Assembly (NCBI GenBank): GCA_030692565.1
Contig: JAUYAO010000008.1
Location: 1-64,000 of the forward strand
Reading direction: 5' to 3'
DNA from: Nitrospira sp.
Lineage (GTDB): Bacteria; Nitrospirota; Nitrospiria; Nitrospirales; Nitrospiraceae
Length of the DNA: 64,000 nucleotides
A program made the translations under genes and the position numbers. Each line of letters opens with the position of its first letter. The first letter of the stretch is position 1. The notes beneath the pieces are model-generated. The model was given only the letters and a program-made list of their open reading frames with translations, did no database searches and had not been told where the DNA came from. Positions 18,112 through 29,345 of the stretch are shown here, piece after piece.

Positions 18112-18393
18112 GGCGCTTCCGGAAATCGAGTGGGTCAAGAGCCTGGCGCTCGGTCTACGGCGTCGCGTTCCCTTTCCGATGCCTCCCCTTCGTAAGGGGA
18201 GGGGAGGTGGGGTCGAGTCGAGTCTCCGCAGGCTGGCGCGCGCTCATGTGTGCCAGGCAGGTCCGTCCGCATGGCCCCGCGTCTTCGACCTCCCCTGGCC
18301 CCTCCTTACGAAGGAGGGGAGTGGCGGGGCGTGGATAGCGTCAAGCCGATGGTGCGAGATCGTGCTCTTCCCCACAGGGAACCCGGAAGCGCC
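18112..18393. mobile_element. 282-bp MITE-like insertion with 11-bp TIRs and 8-bp TSD
   Basis: Ends are a perfect inverted repeat: GGCGCTTCCGG (18112-18122) and CCGGAAGCGCC (18383-18393). Both flanks carry ATAAAGTT (18104-18111 and 18394-18401), an 8-bp target duplication. It is too short for a transposase, so it is non-autonomous. Ends starting GGC.CTTC together with 8-bp duplications resemble the ISL3 family; that assignment is inferred. It carries the paired-hairpin repeat at 18182-18319. Confidence 0.88.
18182..18319. repeat. Paired-hairpin repeat, copy 1
   Basis: Two small perfect hairpins in opposite layout bracket a spacer: CCTCCCCTT-CGT-AAGGGGAGG (18182-18202) and CCCCTCCTT-ACG-AAGGAGGGG (18299-18319). 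Just inside lie GGGGAGGTGGGGTCGA and TCGACCTCCCC. The same plan recurs at 52441-52569. Confidence 0.8.
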
Positions 18394-19023
18394 ATAAAGT
18401 TAATGGGAAGCAGTATGTGGGGCAGACGAAGCAGGACCCCGAGGTGAGATGGCGTCGCCATCGGTCTACGGCTAAGCAGTTCGAGTTACACCGTGATATG
18501 GCGCTCTTCGGGAAGCAGCAGTTCAGCATGCGCGTGCTTCAGTATTGCACGACGCAGGACGTGGCAAATGCAGCGGAGGTTCGATGGATCAAGAAGCTGC
18601 GCACGATGGTCCCGATGGGCTACAACATGATTGAGCCGCCGTTGTCGGAGAAGGCGCAGGCGGAGAAAGGTCGTCTCCTAATGGCGTCGTTTCGGAGGCG
18701 GCGCATGACAGGACTGTTTATGTGCGAGGGGTATGAGCGACAGATGATTAACGGGAAGTGGCAAGGGCCGTGGCGGAGATCTATCTCCAAGGCGCGGAAG
18801 GGCAAAGGGTGAGCGGAGAGAGTGAGTTCAACGGGAGGGTAAGAAAAGAAGGCGAGAGTCTGCCCTTGGTAATGCCTACGTGGGTTCAGTTGAAGCGCGC
18901 CATGCCCCGCCGCTCGCGCCAGGCCAGTGATGGAGGTCTGTCACGTCTTTGGCGAATGGGTTTCGTTGCCCGGTTACGCACGAACGTGAGGTGGATTCGA
19001 CAGTCGGATTGGAATTGCGGAGC

Positions 19024-19052
19024 TTGACAGTCGGGGCGCGCCCCAGTAAGAT
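19024..19052 (+). promoter_or_regulatory. Promoter of the pyr operon
   Basis: TTGACA (19024-19029), a 17-nt spacer and TAAGAT (19047-19052). Transcription should begin near 19059, about 10 nt before the PyrR-binding hairpin, leaving a ~150-nt leader. Confidence 0.75.
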
Positions 19053-19068
19053 CCAGATGCCTTTAATG

Positions 19069-19751
<683 letters not shown>

Positions 19752-19764
19752 TGCGGAGGATGCC

Positions 19765-20685
19765 ATGAGTCTCAAACATAAAAATCTGCTCAGTCTGGCA
19801 CCCTTGTCGGTGGAGGATATCCAGCTCATTCTTGAGACGGCCGATTCGTTCAAGGAAGTGAGCGGCCGCGAGATCAAGAAAGTGCCGGCGCTGCGGGGGC
19901 GGACGGTCGTGAATCTTTTCTTCGAGCCGAGCACGAGAACGCGCACATCATTTGAATTAGCGGCCAAGCGGCTGAGTGCCGATGTCATTAATTTTTCTCC
20001 TTCGTCGAGCAGCGTCGTCAAAGGGGAAACCTTGCTCGATACAGCGCGCAACATTGAGGCCATGCAGGCGGATATTATCGTGCTTCGCCATTCGTCGGCG
20101 GGGGCGGCCGAGACCTTGGCGCGCGGGGTGAAGTCTTCGGTGATCAATGCCGGAGACGGCTGGCACGAGCATCCGACCCAGGCGCTGCTCGATCTCTATA
20201 CGATTCGAGAGCGGGGGATGGCGTTCAAGGGATTGCGCGTGGCCATTGTGGGGGATGTGGCGCATAGCCGGGTGGCTCGGTCCAATATACTGGCCTTAAC
20301 CAAGCTGGGCGCGGAAGTCCGTGTGGTGGGGCCGCCGACCATGATTCCTTTGGGCATTGAAAAGATGGGTGTGCGCGTCTTCCACCATCTCGACGAGGGC
20401 CTGCGGGATGTGCAGGTCATCATGATGTTGCGGCTCCAGCTCGAGCGGCAGGGACGGGCGCTGTTCCCGACCATTCGAGAGTATGCGCGTCTGTACGGAC
20501 TGACGGCGGAGCGGGTGAAGCTGGCGGATCCGAAGGCGATTGTCATGCATCCCGGTCCGATCAATCGAGGGGTCGAGATCGCGCCGGAAGTCGCGGACAG
20601 TTTGTCGTCGGTGATCTTGGATCAAGTCGCGAACGGTGTGGCCGTTCGTATGGGTGTCCTTTACCTGATGTCAGGAGCGAACTAA
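19765..20685 (+). CDS. pyrB: Aspartate carbamoyltransferase catalytic chain
   Basis: A 306-residue enzyme making carbamoyl-aspartate from carbamoyl phosphate and aspartate. The carbamoyl phosphate motif [18 protein letters not shown], the [12 protein letters not shown] segment and [13 protein letters not shown] are diagnostic. ATG 19765 follows GCGGAGGA and lies 13 nt after pyrR. No pyrI regulatory chain is present; control is probably at the RNA level by PyrR. The last ~25 codons are duplicated downstream. Confidence 0.97.
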   Translation: MSLKHKNLLSLAPLSVEDIQLILETADSFKEVSGREIKKVPALRGRTVVNLFFEPSTRTRTSFELAAKRLSADVINFSPSSSSVVKGETLLDTARNIEAMQADIIVLRHSSAGAAETLARGVKSSVINAGDGWHEHPTQALLDLYTIRERGMAFKGLRVAIVGDVAHSRVARSNILALTKLGAEVRVVGPPTMIPLGIEKMGVRVFHHLDEGLRDVQVIMMLRLQLERQGRALFPTIREYARLYGLTAERVKLADPKAIVMHPGPINRGVEIAPEVADSLSSVILDQVANGVAVRMGVLYLMSGAN

Positions 20686-20802
20686 ATCCTAGCGATAGTG
20701 ACTCAGGGCGGACGGGTGATCGATCACGGGATCTTGGATCCAGCGGCGAACGGCGTGGCCGTTCGCATGGGCGGCCATCTCATATTAGGAGCAAACTAAA
20801 TC
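20686..20802 (+). pseudogene. Duplicated pyrB-end/pyrC-start junction
   Basis: The gap repeats the junction around it. Bases from about 20686 resemble the first ~15 codons of pyrC (GGGCGGACGGGTGATCGATC) with CTA in place of the GTG start; from 20730 the sequence resembles the last ~24 codons of pyrB ([14 protein letters not shown] ... LGAN stop, 20797-20799). The two parts are joined in frame. Offsets to the real copies are 114-117 bp, differing by one 3-bp indel. Confidence 0.8.
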
Positions 20803-22089
20803 GTGGCGATACTGATTAAGGGCGGACAGGTGATCGATCCGGGGCGCGTCAATGGAGCAGCGGATGTCTTGATCGATCAGGGCAAGATTGCGGCGGTGGG
20901 GGCGAACCTGAAGGCTCCCGCCGGCTGTACGGTCATTGAGGCCAAGGGGCTGTTGGTGTTGCCTGGGTTCGTGGATTTGCATGTGCATTTTCGCGAGCCG
21001 GGGTTTGAGTATAAGGAAACGATTCAGAGCGGCAGCGCGGCGGCGGTGGCCGGCGGCTTTACCACGGTGTGTGCCATGCCGAATACGAAGCCGGTGAACG
21101 ATAATCAAGCAGTGACGGAATTCATGATCGATCGGGCGCGCACGGCGGGGTTGGCGAATGTCTTGCCCATCGGAGCGATCACGAAGGGTTCAGAAGGCAA
21201 GGAGTTGGCGGAGATCGGCGATCTGCACCGCTCCGGCTGCGTGGCCATTTCCGACGACGGCAAGCCGGTCATGAACAGTCTCGTGATGCGGCGGGCGATG
21301 GAATATGCGGTGGCCTTTGACATCCCGGTGGTGGATCATTGCGAAGATCTGCATCTCGCCGAGGGCGGCTGCATGAATGAAGGGTTGATCTCCACCGAGT
21401 TGGGCTTGCCGGGGATTCCGGCCGCCGCGGAAGACGTGATGGTCGCACGCAATCTGTCCTTGTCGGAACTCACCGGGGCACGCTTGCATCTGGCCCATAT
21501 CAGCACGGCGGGATCGGTGCGGATGGTGCGCGAAGCGAAAGCGCGCGGGATCAAGGTGACGGCAGAGGCGTGCCCCCACCATTTCACGCTCACGGAAGAT
21601 GTCGTGCGTGGGTACAACACGCTGGCGAAAATGAATCCTCCGCTCAGAACCGGCGAGGATGTGCAGGCGATTAAAGAAGGGTTACGGGACGGGACGATCG
21701 ACGTCATCGCCACAGACCATGCGCCTCATGCTACGCAGGAAAAACAGCAGGACTTTACTGAAGCCCCATTCGGCATTGTCGGCTTGGAAACGGCGCTCTC
21801 GTTGACGCTGGCGCTGGTGGATGAAGGCGTGCTGACGCTGGAGCAGGCGGTTGATAAATTGGCGACCGCGCCGGCTGTGGCGTTCGGACTTAAGAAGGGC
21901 ACGCTAGCCGTCGGGGTGGATGCGGACGTCGCGATCGTCGATCCCAACGAACAGTGGCAGGTCGATCCCAGCAAGTTCAAGTCGAAGAGCCGGAACACGC
22001 CGTTTGCCGGATGGAAGGTGAAGGGGCGGGTCAGAACGACGATCGTCGGCGGGCGGGTGGTGTTTGAAGCGACTCCAGCGGAGCGGTAG
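20803..22089 (+). CDS. pyrC: Dihydroorotase (class I, PyrC)
   Basis: A 428-residue zinc amidohydrolase closing carbamoyl-aspartate to dihydroorotate. The metal motif GFVDLHVHFREPGFEYKET, CAMPNTKPVNDN, the His ligand in LHLAHISTAGSVRMV and the Asp in DVIATDHAPHA are all present, so it should be catalytically active rather than a non-catalytic PyrB partner. GTG 20803 lies behind AGGAGC. Its first codons exist in a second, decayed copy just upstream. Confidence 0.97.
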   Translation: MAILIKGGQVIDPGRVNGAADVLIDQGKIAAVGANLKAPAGCTVIEAKGLLVLPGFVDLHVHFREPGFEYKETIQSGSAAAVAGGFTTVCAMPNTKPVNDNQAVTEFMIDRARTAGLANVLPIGAITKGSEGKELAEIGDLHRSGCVAISDDGKPVMNSLVMRRAMEYAVAFDIPVVDHCEDLHLAEGGCMNEGLISTELGLPGIPAAAEDVMVARNLSLSELTGARLHLAHISTAGSVRMVREAKARGIKVTAEACPHHFTLTEDVVRGYNTLAKMNPPLRTGEDVQAIKEGLRDGTIDVIATDHAPHATQEKQQDFTEAPFGIVGLETALSLTLALVDEGVLTLEQAVDKLATAPAVAFGLKKGTLAVGVDADVAIVDPNEQWQVDPSKFKSKSRNTPFAGWKVKGRVRTTIVGGRVVFEATPAER

Positions 22090-22092
22090 TCT

Positions 22093-22629
22093 ATGATGGA
22101 GTCTCGGGCGCGCTTGTGGATCTCACGTATCGGTCTGACGCTCGAATGGGTGGCCTTGGGAGTCTGGGTGGGCGGGTTGGTGATTCTGGTGGCCGCCGTG
22201 ATTCCGGCGGTGTTTAACACGTTCGGCGGGCAGGATAGCGGGGGATTTTTTCTGACGAGAGCCTTTGAAGGATTCAATCGAGCGGTGATGGTGGTGATGG
22301 TGGTGATGATAGCCGGGATGGTCTGGCGCCGGTGGGTTCAGCATCCTGTGATGGCTCCCACTACTCTTGAAATGGTCCTGCTCGGGGTGATGGTACTTAT
22401 TGCGGGGATCATTATCGGGTTCTTGCACCCTCAGGCAGCAGCACTGCAAGCCGAGGCGTTTGCGATCAAAGATGACGCGGCAAGGAAGGCGGCGTTTGAA
22501 GCCTTTTTTAAGCTCCATATGCCGGTGCGCGCGCTCTATATGGTGAATCTCTTTTTGGGTATTGCGTTGATGGGCGTGCGGGTCAATCATACGTTGCACA
22601 CATTGCGAGTGAGTAAGGGGCAGGCATGA
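22093..22629 (+). CDS. DUF4149 membrane protein
   Basis: A 178-residue protein with four predicted membrane helices (about 18-40, 64-82, 92-110 and 147-165). The N-terminal [24 protein letters not shown] matches the DUF4149 pattern. Function unknown. It lies between pyrC and carA in the pyr operon, and its last codons ([13 protein letters not shown]) recur before carA. The repeated GTGATGGTGATG around 22290 encodes VVMVVM. Confidence 0.82.
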   Translation: MMESRARLWISRIGLTLEWVALGVWVGGLVILVAAVIPAVFNTFGGQDSGGFFLTRAFEGFNRAVMVVMVVMIAGMVWRRWVQHPVMAPTTLEMVLLGVMVLIAGIIIGFLHPQAAALQAEAFAIKDDAARKAAFEAFFKLHMPVRALYMVNLFLGIALMGVRVNHTLHTLRVSKGQA

Positions 22630-22793
22630 AGAAGGCGCTCTTGGCATTGGCCGATGGAACGATTTTCGCGGGGCGCGCTCTTGGCCACGCAGGCGAAGCT
22701 GTCTCTGAAGTACTGTTCAACACGGCCATGACCGGGTCTCAACTGGGCGTTCGCGTCAATCACACATTGCGACTGAGTAAGGGGCAGGCATGA
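22626..22793 (+). pseudogene. Duplicated carA start fused to DUF4149 gene end (55-aa mini-ORF)
   Basis: An intact 55-codon frame: 37 residues like the CarA N-terminus ([14 protein letters not shown] ... FNTAMTG) continue in frame into 18 residues like the end of the DUF4149 protein ([18 protein letters not shown]). Its ATG overlaps the DUF4149 stop (ATGA) and its own TGA overlaps the real carA ATG at 22790. The repeat offset is 164 bp. It is either a remnant or a translated coupling peptide. Confidence 0.82.
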
Positions 22794-23968
22794 AGAAGGC
22801 GCTCTTGGCATTGGCCGATGGAACGATTTTCGAGGGGCGTGCCCTTGGGCATGTAGGCGAAGCCATCGGTGAAGTGGTCTTCAATACGGCCATGACCGGG
22901 TACCAAGAGGTGCTGACCGATCCCTCTTATAAAGGACAGATCATTACGATGACCTGTCCCCATATCGGAAACTACGGGGTGACGCCGGAGGATAGCGAGT
23001 CTCGGAAAGTCTGGGCCGAGGGATTCGTGGTGATGGAGGCCAGCCGGCTGGTGAGCAATTGGCGAGGGAAAGACTGTATTCAGGATTATCTGGCCAAAGC
23101 CAAGATCGTCGCGATCGAGGGGTTGGACACACGTGCGCTGACGCGTCATCTGAGGGAGAAGGGCTCGCAACAGGCGGTGATTACACATGTAGATGCCGAT
23201 CGAGAATCTGTCGTCAAGAAGGCCAAGCAGGCGCCGAGCATTCTCGGCCGCGATCTCGTCGCCGAGGTCACCTCGAAGCGTTCCTATGAATGGGACAAGG
23301 GTTCGGGGGAATGGATGCCGGATGTGGTGCCGGTGCGGGCGCGATCCGATCGACGAAAGCCCTGGCGGGTCGTGGCCTATGATTTCGGCGTGAAGGAAAA
23401 TATCCTGCGACGGCTGGTCGATGTGGGGTGCCATGTGACGGTGGTGCCGGCGTCGACGTCGGCTGCCGAGGTGCAGGCGTTGAAGCCGGACGGGGTGTTT
23501 CTCTCGAACGGTCCGGGCGATCCCGAGGGTGTGCCCTATGCGATAGAAGCGGTGCGTGCGTTGATCGGTCGTTATCCGATCTTTGGCATTTGCCTGGGCC
23601 ATCAGATCATTGGATTGGCCTTAGGTCTTAAGACCTACAAGCTGAAATTCGGGCATCACGGGTCGAACCATCCGGTCATCGATATCAGGACACGCAAGGT
23701 CGAGATCACCTCGCAGAATCACAATTTCGCCGTGCAGAGCCCGACCCCGATCGCTGGCGTGCCGGATCGTCCGATGACGATCGAGACCAAGCTCGGCAAG
23801 GTGTCGATTACCCACCTGAGCCTGAACGATCAGTCGATTGAGGGGATGGTCTGTCTGGACCAGCCGGTCTTTTCGGTGCAATATCATCCCGAGGCCTCGC
23901 CGGGCCCGCATGACTCGGCGTACCTGTTCGAGGAGTTTGTGCAGCTCATGGAGAAACATCATGGATAG
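22790..23968 (+). CDS. carA: Carbamoyl phosphate synthase small (glutaminase) subunit
   Basis: A 392-residue subunit that hydrolyses glutamine and passes ammonia to CarB. The N-terminal CPSase_sm domain ([46 protein letters not shown]) is followed by a class I GATase with the catalytic Cys in [15 protein letters not shown] and His/Glu in [13 protein letters not shown]. Start ATG 22790 overlaps the stop of the upstream mini-ORF. It serves both pyrimidine and arginine synthesis. Confidence 0.97.
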   Translation: MKKALLALADGTIFEGRALGHVGEAIGEVVFNTAMTGYQEVLTDPSYKGQIITMTCPHIGNYGVTPEDSESRKVWAEGFVVMEASRLVSNWRGKDCIQDYLAKAKIVAIEGLDTRALTRHLREKGSQQAVITHVDADRESVVKKAKQAPSILGRDLVAEVTSKRSYEWDKGSGEWMPDVVPVRARSDRRKPWRVVAYDFGVKENILRRLVDVGCHVTVVPASTSAAEVQALKPDGVFLSNGPGDPEGVPYAIEAVRALIGRYPIFGICLGHQIIGLALGLKTYKLKFGHHGSNHPVIDIRTRKVEITSQNHNFAVQSPTPIAGVPDRPMTIETKLGKVSITHLSLNDQSIEGMVCLDQPVFSVQYHPEASPGPHDSAYLFEEFVQLMEKHHG

Positions 23969-24926
23969 ATTCCGTCAATCCGTCGCCGGTGTGTTCGTCG
24001 TGGTTTTGAGCGCGTTACACACGGGCTGCGTCAATATTCAGATCCCGCCTCCGCCCGCTCCGCTGGAGGAACGGCAGGTCAGCGGAACCGGCAAGGACAA
24101 GATTCTGCTCGTGGATGTGTCCGGGATGATCAGTTCGGAAGAGAAGTCGAGTTTCTATACCCATCCCAGCATGATCGCGACGATCAAGGAAGAACTGACG
24201 CGGGCCTCACGTGATGAGTCGGTCAAGGCGCTGGTGTTGCGGATCAATACGCCTGGCGGGACCGTCACGGCGTCGGATATCATTCATCATGAACTCAAAC
24301 TCTTCAAGGCGTCCCGCAAGATTCCGGTCATTGCTTCGATCATGGACGTGGGGGCCTCGGGCGGCTATTACATCGCCTCAGCCGCAGACCGGATCATGGC
24401 CCATCCCTCGACGGTGACGGGAAGTATCGGCGTGATCATGCTCACGGTGAATACTCACGGACTGTTGGAGAAAGTGGGGGTAGAGGCCACCGCGATCACG
24501 TCCGGCCCCCGGAAGGATATGGGGTCACCGTTTCGCGCGATGACTCCGGAAGAGCGGGGCATTTTCCAAGGGTTGATCGATTCGTTCTATCAGCGGTTCC
24601 TGACCGTTGTGCAGGAGGGCAGGCCGAATCTCCAGATGGAGCAGATCAAGAAGCTGGCCGACGGTCGGATCTATACCGGCGATCAAGCGAAAGCGGCGGG
24701 ACTGGTTGATGAGATCGGCTATCTGGAAGAAGCCATTGAGGCAGCCAAGAAGAAAGCGGGACTGACCGAGGCGAAGGTGGTGACCTATCACCGCCCGGGC
24801 GATTATTCGAATAATGTGTACACCAAGCTCATGGCGCCAGGTCCGCTGGCGGCGCTGGGCAATCTCGACGTGATGTCGTTTGTCAGAGGCGGGACGCCGC
24901 AATTCATGTATTTGTGGATGCCCTAG
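23961..24926 (+). CDS. sppA: Signal peptide peptidase SppA (S49), lipoprotein form
   Basis: A 321-residue single-domain SppA-like protease that degrades cleaved signal peptides. The N-terminal signal ends in a lipobox (LHTGC). The catalytic Ser lies in [10 protein letters not shown] and the general-base Lys in [17 protein letters not shown] 23961 overlaps the end of carA by 8 bp; longer upstream readings run through carA and are ignored. Its place in the pyr operon has no obvious functional link. Confidence 0.9.
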   Translation: MDRFRQSVAGVFVVVLSALHTGCVNIQIPPPPAPLEERQVSGTGKDKILLVDVSGMISSEEKSSFYTHPSMIATIKEELTRASRDESVKALVLRINTPGGTVTASDIIHHELKLFKASRKIPVIASIMDVGASGGYYIASAADRIMAHPSTVTGSIGVIMLTVNTHGLLEKVGVEATAITSGPRKDMGSPFRAMTPEERGIFQGLIDSFYQRFLTVVQEGRPNLQMEQIKKLADGRIYTGDQAKAAGLVDEIGYLEEAIEAAKKKAGLTEAKVVTYHRPGDYSNNVYTKLMAPGPLAALGNLDVMSFVRGGTPQFMYLWMP

Positions 24927-24969
24927 GCCAGGCTGAAATCGTTCCGGGCCGGTTCGATTGGGTGACGTC

Positions 24970-25932
24970 ATGGCAGAACAGGTTGATCATAACGTGGACC
25001 AGTTTCTCGCTACCCCTGTCGGGCGTCGCGCAGTACTGGCGTTTGGGGCGCGAGGAGTGGCCGGAATTTATGCGGCACTTGGGGCTTGCACGGCTCTGGG
25101 ACTATTGTCGTCGTTGACCGGCTGTTATCGCGCACCGGGAACCGCCCGCGATCAGCTCATTTTCTTTTCGGAAGAAAAGGAAATGGAGTTTGGTCTTGGC
25201 GCGTACCGCGAGGTGTTGCGGCAGGCGACGCTGAGCGACAATGCGGAAATCAATGAGCTGGTTCAGAAGGTGGGGCAGCGGATTGCCAAGGCGGCGAATA
25301 AGCCGGAGTATCAGTGGGAGTTTGCGGTCATCGAAGATGACAAGATGGTGAACGCGTTTTGTCTGCCCGGCGGCAAAGTCGCGATCTTTACGGGCATCCT
25401 CAAGACGACGAAGAGCGAAGCAGGATTGGCGACAGTCATGGGGCATGAGGTTGCTCATGCGCTCCAGCGGCATGGCGTCGAACGGATGAGCCGCAGTATT
25501 ATCGATCAAATCGCCCAATTGGGTGCGATCGGGGCGGCAGCGGCCGGGCATGCCGGAGGCGGAGCGATGCAGGGGTTGCTCGGAGCCTACGGCGTGAATG
25601 TATCGTTGCCGTTCAACCGGAAGCAGGAGTCGGAAGCGGACTATATCGGCCTGCGCCTCATGGCTGAAGCAGGATTCGACCCGCGGGAAGCGGTGCCGTT
25701 CTGGGAGCGCATGAGCGGCTGTCCCCGGCAGATGATCGGGAAGGTGTGCTTTCGGTCGCAGCAGGCGGTTCCGGAGTTTCTCTCGACGCATCCCTCGGAC
25801 CTTACCCGTATCAATCAAATCGAGGCCTGGTTGCCTGACGCGATGCAACATTATCATGGGGCCAATGCCCCGACGGCTCCGCCTCCGGCACCCTATCGTC
25901 CCCTGATCGGGCCGATGCCGCAAATGAGCTAG
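24970..25932 (+). CDS. M48-family metalloprotease (OMA1/LoiP-like)
   Basis: A 320-residue zinc protease. An N-terminal RR-containing hydrophobic segment (GRRAVLAFGARGVAGIYAALGACTALGLL region, ending near LTGC) acts as signal or anchor. The zinc motif is HEVAH in VMGHEVAHALQRHG, with the third ligand Glu in ESEADYIGLRLM. Family members handle envelope protein quality control. ATG 24970 is preferred over TTG 24958. Confidence 0.88.
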   Translation: MAEQVDHNVDQFLATPVGRRAVLAFGARGVAGIYAALGACTALGLLSSLTGCYRAPGTARDQLIFFSEEKEMEFGLGAYREVLRQATLSDNAEINELVQKVGQRIAKAANKPEYQWEFAVIEDDKMVNAFCLPGGKVAIFTGILKTTKSEAGLATVMGHEVAHALQRHGVERMSRSIIDQIAQLGAIGAAAAGHAGGGAMQGLLGAYGVNVSLPFNRKQESEADYIGLRLMAEAGFDPREAVPFWERMSGCPRQMIGKVCFRSQQAVPEFLSTHPSDLTRINQIEAWLPDAMQHYHGANAPTAPPPAPYRPLIGPMPQMS

Positions 25933-25952
25933 TTTTTTACTGTCGAGAACGC

Positions 25953-26051
25953 ATGCCGAAACGCACTGATACCAAGTCGATGTTGTTCGGTGGATCCGGT
26001 CCGATCGTCATCGGTCAGTATGTTGCACGTGAGCTAGGTTTCACACTGTAG
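25953..26051 (+). pseudogene. Duplicated carB start (32-aa mini-ORF)
   Basis: ATG 25953 opens a 32-codon frame that begins like CarB (MPKRTDTKSMLFGGSGPIVI) and then diverges, ending at TAG 26049-26051, 7 nt before the true carB ATG. The upstream context (TGAGCTAG ... GAACGC) is repeated too, at an offset of 106 bp. The CTAG there echoes the stop region of the protease gene. Confidence 0.8.
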
Positions 26052-26058
26052 AGGACGC

Positions 26059-29000
26059 ATGCCGAAACGCACTGACATCAAGTCGATTCTGTTAATTGGA
26101 TCCGGGCCGATCGTGATCGGCCAGGCTTGTGAGTTTGACTACTCCGGCACGCAAGCCTGCAAAGCGCTGCGGGAAGAGGGATTCAAGGTCATTCTCATCA
26201 ACAGCAACCCTGCAACGATTATGACCGATCCTGAGCTGGCCGATCGCACGTACATTGAGCCGATCACGCTGGAGGTGGTGGAAAAAGTCATTGAACGTGA
26301 GCGCCCCGATGCGCTCTTGCCGACGATGGGCGGGCAAACGGCGTTGAATGCGACGATGGGGTTGGTGAAGCGTGGTGTGCTGGAGAAGTACGGCGTCAAG
26401 CTGATCGGGGCCTCGGCGGAAGCCATTCACAAGGCCGAAGATCGGGAGGCGTTCAAACAGGCGATGCAGCGGATCGGTTTGAAGGTGCCGGAGAGCGGGA
26501 CGGCGCACAACCGCGATGAGGCGGCCAGGATTCTTGAGAAAGTCGGATTTCCCGCCATCATCAGGCCTTCGTTTACGATGGGCGGAACCGGCGGCAACAT
26601 TGCCTACAACCGGGAGGAGTTCGAAAAGCTCATCGACTGGGCGCTGGCCATGAGCCCGACCAGTCAGGTGCTGATCGAGCGGTCGTTGATCGGATGGAAA
26701 GAATACGAGTTGGAGGTCATGCGGGATCTCAAGGACAACGTGGTCATCGTTTGTCCGATTGAGAATCTGGACCCGATGGGCGTGCATACCGGGGACAGCA
26801 TCACCGTCGCACCGGCCATGACCCTGACCGACAAGGAATATCAGCGTATGCGTGACGCGGCTTTGCGGATCATTCGCGAGATCGGCGTCGATACAGGTGG
26901 CTCGAACATTCAATTCGGTCTGAACCCCGAGAATGGGGAGATGATCATCATCGAGATGAACCCGCGCGTGTCGCGGAGCTCGGCTTTGGCTTCGAAGGCT
27001 ACCGGCTTTCCGATTGCAAAGATCGCGGCGAAGCTGGCGATCGGCTATACGTTGGACGAGATCACCAATGACATCACCGGCGTGACCAAGGCGTCATTCG
27101 AACCCACGATCGACTATGTCGTGGTCAAGATTCCTCGCTTCGCGTTTCAGAAATTCAAAGGAGCCGATCCGACGCTCACGACGCAGATGAAGTCCGTGGG
27201 CGAAGTGATGGCGATTGGTCGGACGTTCAAGGAGTCGCTGCAAAAGGCGATTCGCTCGTTGGAGCTGGACTTGAACGGACTGGCCTCACGGGTCGGCATC
27301 GATCGGGGGATTCCTGCCGAGTTCAATCGTGCCGAGGCGGTCGAGAAGATCCGGCGTACCCTGAAAACCCCATTACCTGAGCGGCTCTGGTATCTGGCCG
27401 ACGGGATGAGGCTTGGCCTTACGAATGACGAATTGTTCGCGATTACCAAGATCGATCCCTGGTTTTTGGAGCAGGTTCGCGAGCTGATCCAGTGTGAGCA
27501 GTTGTTAATCGGCAAGGCTGACAAAGCCGCTGCGGTTCTCGCCGGCGATCTGTTGTGGGAGGCCAAGGAGTTGGGATTCTCCGATGACCGGATCGGTCAA
27601 TTGCTCGGCGTCGAGGGGGCCGTTGTTCGCAAGGCACGCATGGGAACCGGCAAGTCTGCCAAGCCGGCCAGGGCCGTGACGTATAAGCGGGTCGACACCT
27701 GTGCGGCGGAGTTTGAAGCCAATACGCCCTATCTCTATTCGACCTACGGCAGTGAATGCGAATCGCGTCCCTCCGATCGCACCAAGGTGGTCATTCTCGG
27801 CGGCGGCCCCAACCGGATCGGGCAGGGGATCGAATTCGACTACTGCTGTGTACATGCGGCGATGGCGCTGCGCGAAGAGGGCGTCGAAACGATTATGGTG
27901 AACTGCAATCCGGAAACGGTGAGTACCGACTATGACACCTCGGACCGTCTCTACTTTGAGCCGCTCACGGAGGAGGATGTGCTGAACATCATCCATCGGG
28001 AGCAACCGCTCGGAGTGGTGCTGCAGTTCGGCGGGCAAACGCCATTGAAATTGGCGTTGCCGCTGTCCAAGGCCGGGGTGAAAATTCTCGGGACCAGCCC
28101 GGAGGCTATCGATCGAGCGGAGGATCGGGAACGGTTCCGCGACTTGCTGGACAAGCTTGGATTGCGTCAGGCCGAGAGCGGCATGGCGCGCTCTGTCGAT
28201 GAAGCGGTGCGGATTGCCGGGAAGATCACCTATCCCGTGATGGTGCGTCCTTCTTATGTTCTGGGCGGGCGGTCGATGCAGATTGTTTATGAAGAAGCCG
28301 ATTTGCTGGAGTACATGCGTTCGGCAGTGAAGGCGTCGCCTAAACATCCGGTGTTGATCGACAAGTATCTCTCGGACGCGATCGAGATCGATGCCGATGC
28401 CATTTCTGACGGGAAGACGGTAGTGGTGGCCGGCATCATGGAACATATTGAAGAAGCCGGGGTGCACTCGGGTGATTCGGCCTGTTCGCTTCCGCCGTAC
28501 ACCTTGGATAAGGCCCTCGTTCGAGAAATTGAACGCCAGATGAAGGCCTTGGCGTTGGAGTTAGGCGTGGTGGGTTTGATGAATGCGCAGTTCGCCGTGA
28601 AGGACAAAACGGTGTATGTGCTGGAGGTGAATCCGCGGGGCTCGCGCACGGTGCCGTTCGTCAGCAAAGCGATCGGTGTTCCGCTGGCCAAGCTGGCCAT
28701 GAAGGTCATGCTGGGGAAATCGCTCCAGGAGCTTGGTTTTACGAAAGCGCCGCAGCCTGCGCACTTGTCGGTGAAAGAAGCGGTATTCCCGTTCAATAAA
28801 TTTCCGGGGGTCGACGTGTTGTTGGGGCCGGAAATGAAATCGACGGGAGAAGTCATGGGCATCGACAGCGATTTCGGCTGGGCATTTGCCAAGTCCCAGG
28901 CTGGAGCAGGAGCCACCTTGCCCCAATCAGGGACGGCCTTTATCAGCGTCAAAGAATCCGATCAGTCGTCGGCGTGGGGTGTGGCAAAACGGTTGCACGG

Positions 29001-29331
29001 CCTGGGGTTTAAGATTCAGGCGACCAGCGGGACGGCCAGTTTCTTGAAAGATAAAGGGGTTGAGGTGGAGATCGTCAATAAAGTAAAAGAGGGGCGTCCC
29101 CATATCGTTGACCATATTAAAAACGGGGCCGTCGCGCTAGTCGTGAATACCGTGCGGACGGCCTCCGCCCATACGGACTCACTGTCTATTCGTCGGGAGG
29201 CCCTGCAGAGGGGCGTGCCCTACTATACGACGATGCGAGGAGCGCTAGCGGCTGTGATGGGGATCGAAGCCCTGGCGAAGAAAAAATTGTCGATTCGATC
29301 TCTGCAAGAGTATCATCGAGCTCAGGTGTAA
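26059..29331 (+). CDS. carB: Carbamoyl phosphate synthase large subunit
   Basis: A full-length 1090-residue subunit making carbamoyl phosphate from bicarbonate, ammonia and two ATP. Two homologous ATP-grasp halves are seen ([20 protein letters not shown] at the start; [20 protein letters not shown] from about 576), with an oligomerisation domain between and a C-terminal MGS-like allosteric domain ([18 protein letters not shown] ... [17 protein letters not shown]). GAGGACGC precedes ATG 26059. All parts look intact. Confidence 0.97.
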   Translation: MPKRTDIKSILLIGSGPIVIGQACEFDYSGTQACKALREEGFKVILINSNPATIMTDPELADRTYIEPITLEVVEKVIERERPDALLPTMGGQTALNATMGLVKRGVLEKYGVKLIGASAEAIHKAEDREAFKQAMQRIGLKVPESGTAHNRDEAARILEKVGFPAIIRPSFTMGGTGGNIAYNREEFEKLIDWALAMSPTSQVLIERSLIGWKEYELEVMRDLKDNVVIVCPIENLDPMGVHTGDSITVAPAMTLTDKEYQRMRDAALRIIREIGVDTGGSNIQFGLNPENGEMIIIEMNPRVSRSSALASKATGFPIAKIAAKLAIGYTLDEITNDITGVTKASFEPTIDYVVVKIPRFAFQKFKGADPTLTTQMKSVGEVMAIGRTFKESLQKAIRSLELDLNGLASRVGIDRGIPAEFNRAEAVEKIRRTLKTPLPERLWYLADGMRLGLTNDELFAITKIDPWFLEQVRELIQCEQLLIGKADKAAAVLAGDLLWEAKELGFSDDRIGQLLGVEGAVVRKARMGTGKSAKPARAVTYKRVDTCAAEFEANTPYLYSTYGSECESRPSDRTKVVILGGGPNRIGQGIEFDYCCVHAAMALREEGVETIMVNCNPETVSTDYDTSDRLYFEPLTEEDVLNIIHREQPLGVVLQFGGQTPLKLALPLSKAGVKILGTSPEAIDRAEDRERFRDLLDKLGLRQAESGMARSVDEAVRIAGKITYPVMVRPSYVLGGRSMQIVYEEADLLEYMRSAVKASPKHPVLIDKYLSDAIEIDADAISDGKTVVVAGIMEHIEEAGVHSGDSACSLPPYTLDKALVREIERQMKALALELGVVGLMNAQFAVKDKTVYVLEVNPRGSRTVPFVSKAIGVPLAKLAMKVMLGKSLQELGFTKAPQPAHLSVKEAVFPFNKFPGVDVLLGPEMKSTGEVMGIDSDFGWAFAKSQAGAGATLPQSGTAFISVKESDQSSAWGVAKRLHGLGFKIQATSGTASFLKDKGVEVEIVNKVKEGRPHIVDHIKNGAVALVVNTVRTASAHTDSLSIRREALQRGVPYYTTMRGALAAVMGIEALAKKKLSIRSLQEYHRAQV

Positions 29332-29345
29332 AAGGAGTCTGCGGG

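Larger units (their letters stand above)
18070..18812 (+). pseudogene. GIY-YIG nuclease gene disrupted by an inserted element
   Basis: The 5' part (18070-18111) encodes MSIMWAIYAVRNKV and the 3' part resumes in frame at 18402 with NGKQYVGQT. Removing the insert (18112-18393) and one copy of the 8-bp duplication restores a single frame of 149 residues with the GIY-YIG core (IYAVRN, KQYVGQT, RWRRHRS, a Glu in NAAEVRWIKKL). The downstream half stays open from GTG 18417 and could still make a truncated protein without the IY motif. GIY-YIG proteins of this sort are homing-type or mobile nucleases; no intron is visible around it. Confidence 0.82.

Noticed and set aside
18110-18397. 95-codon frame inside the 282-bp element
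   Set aside because: It runs through both hairpins and encodes Arg/Gly/Pro-rich sequence without features; far too short for a transposase.
22123-22647. Minus-strand frame with a long poly-His run
   Set aside because: It is the antisense of the GTGATG repeats in the DUF4149 gene; codon use and motifs support the + strand gene only.
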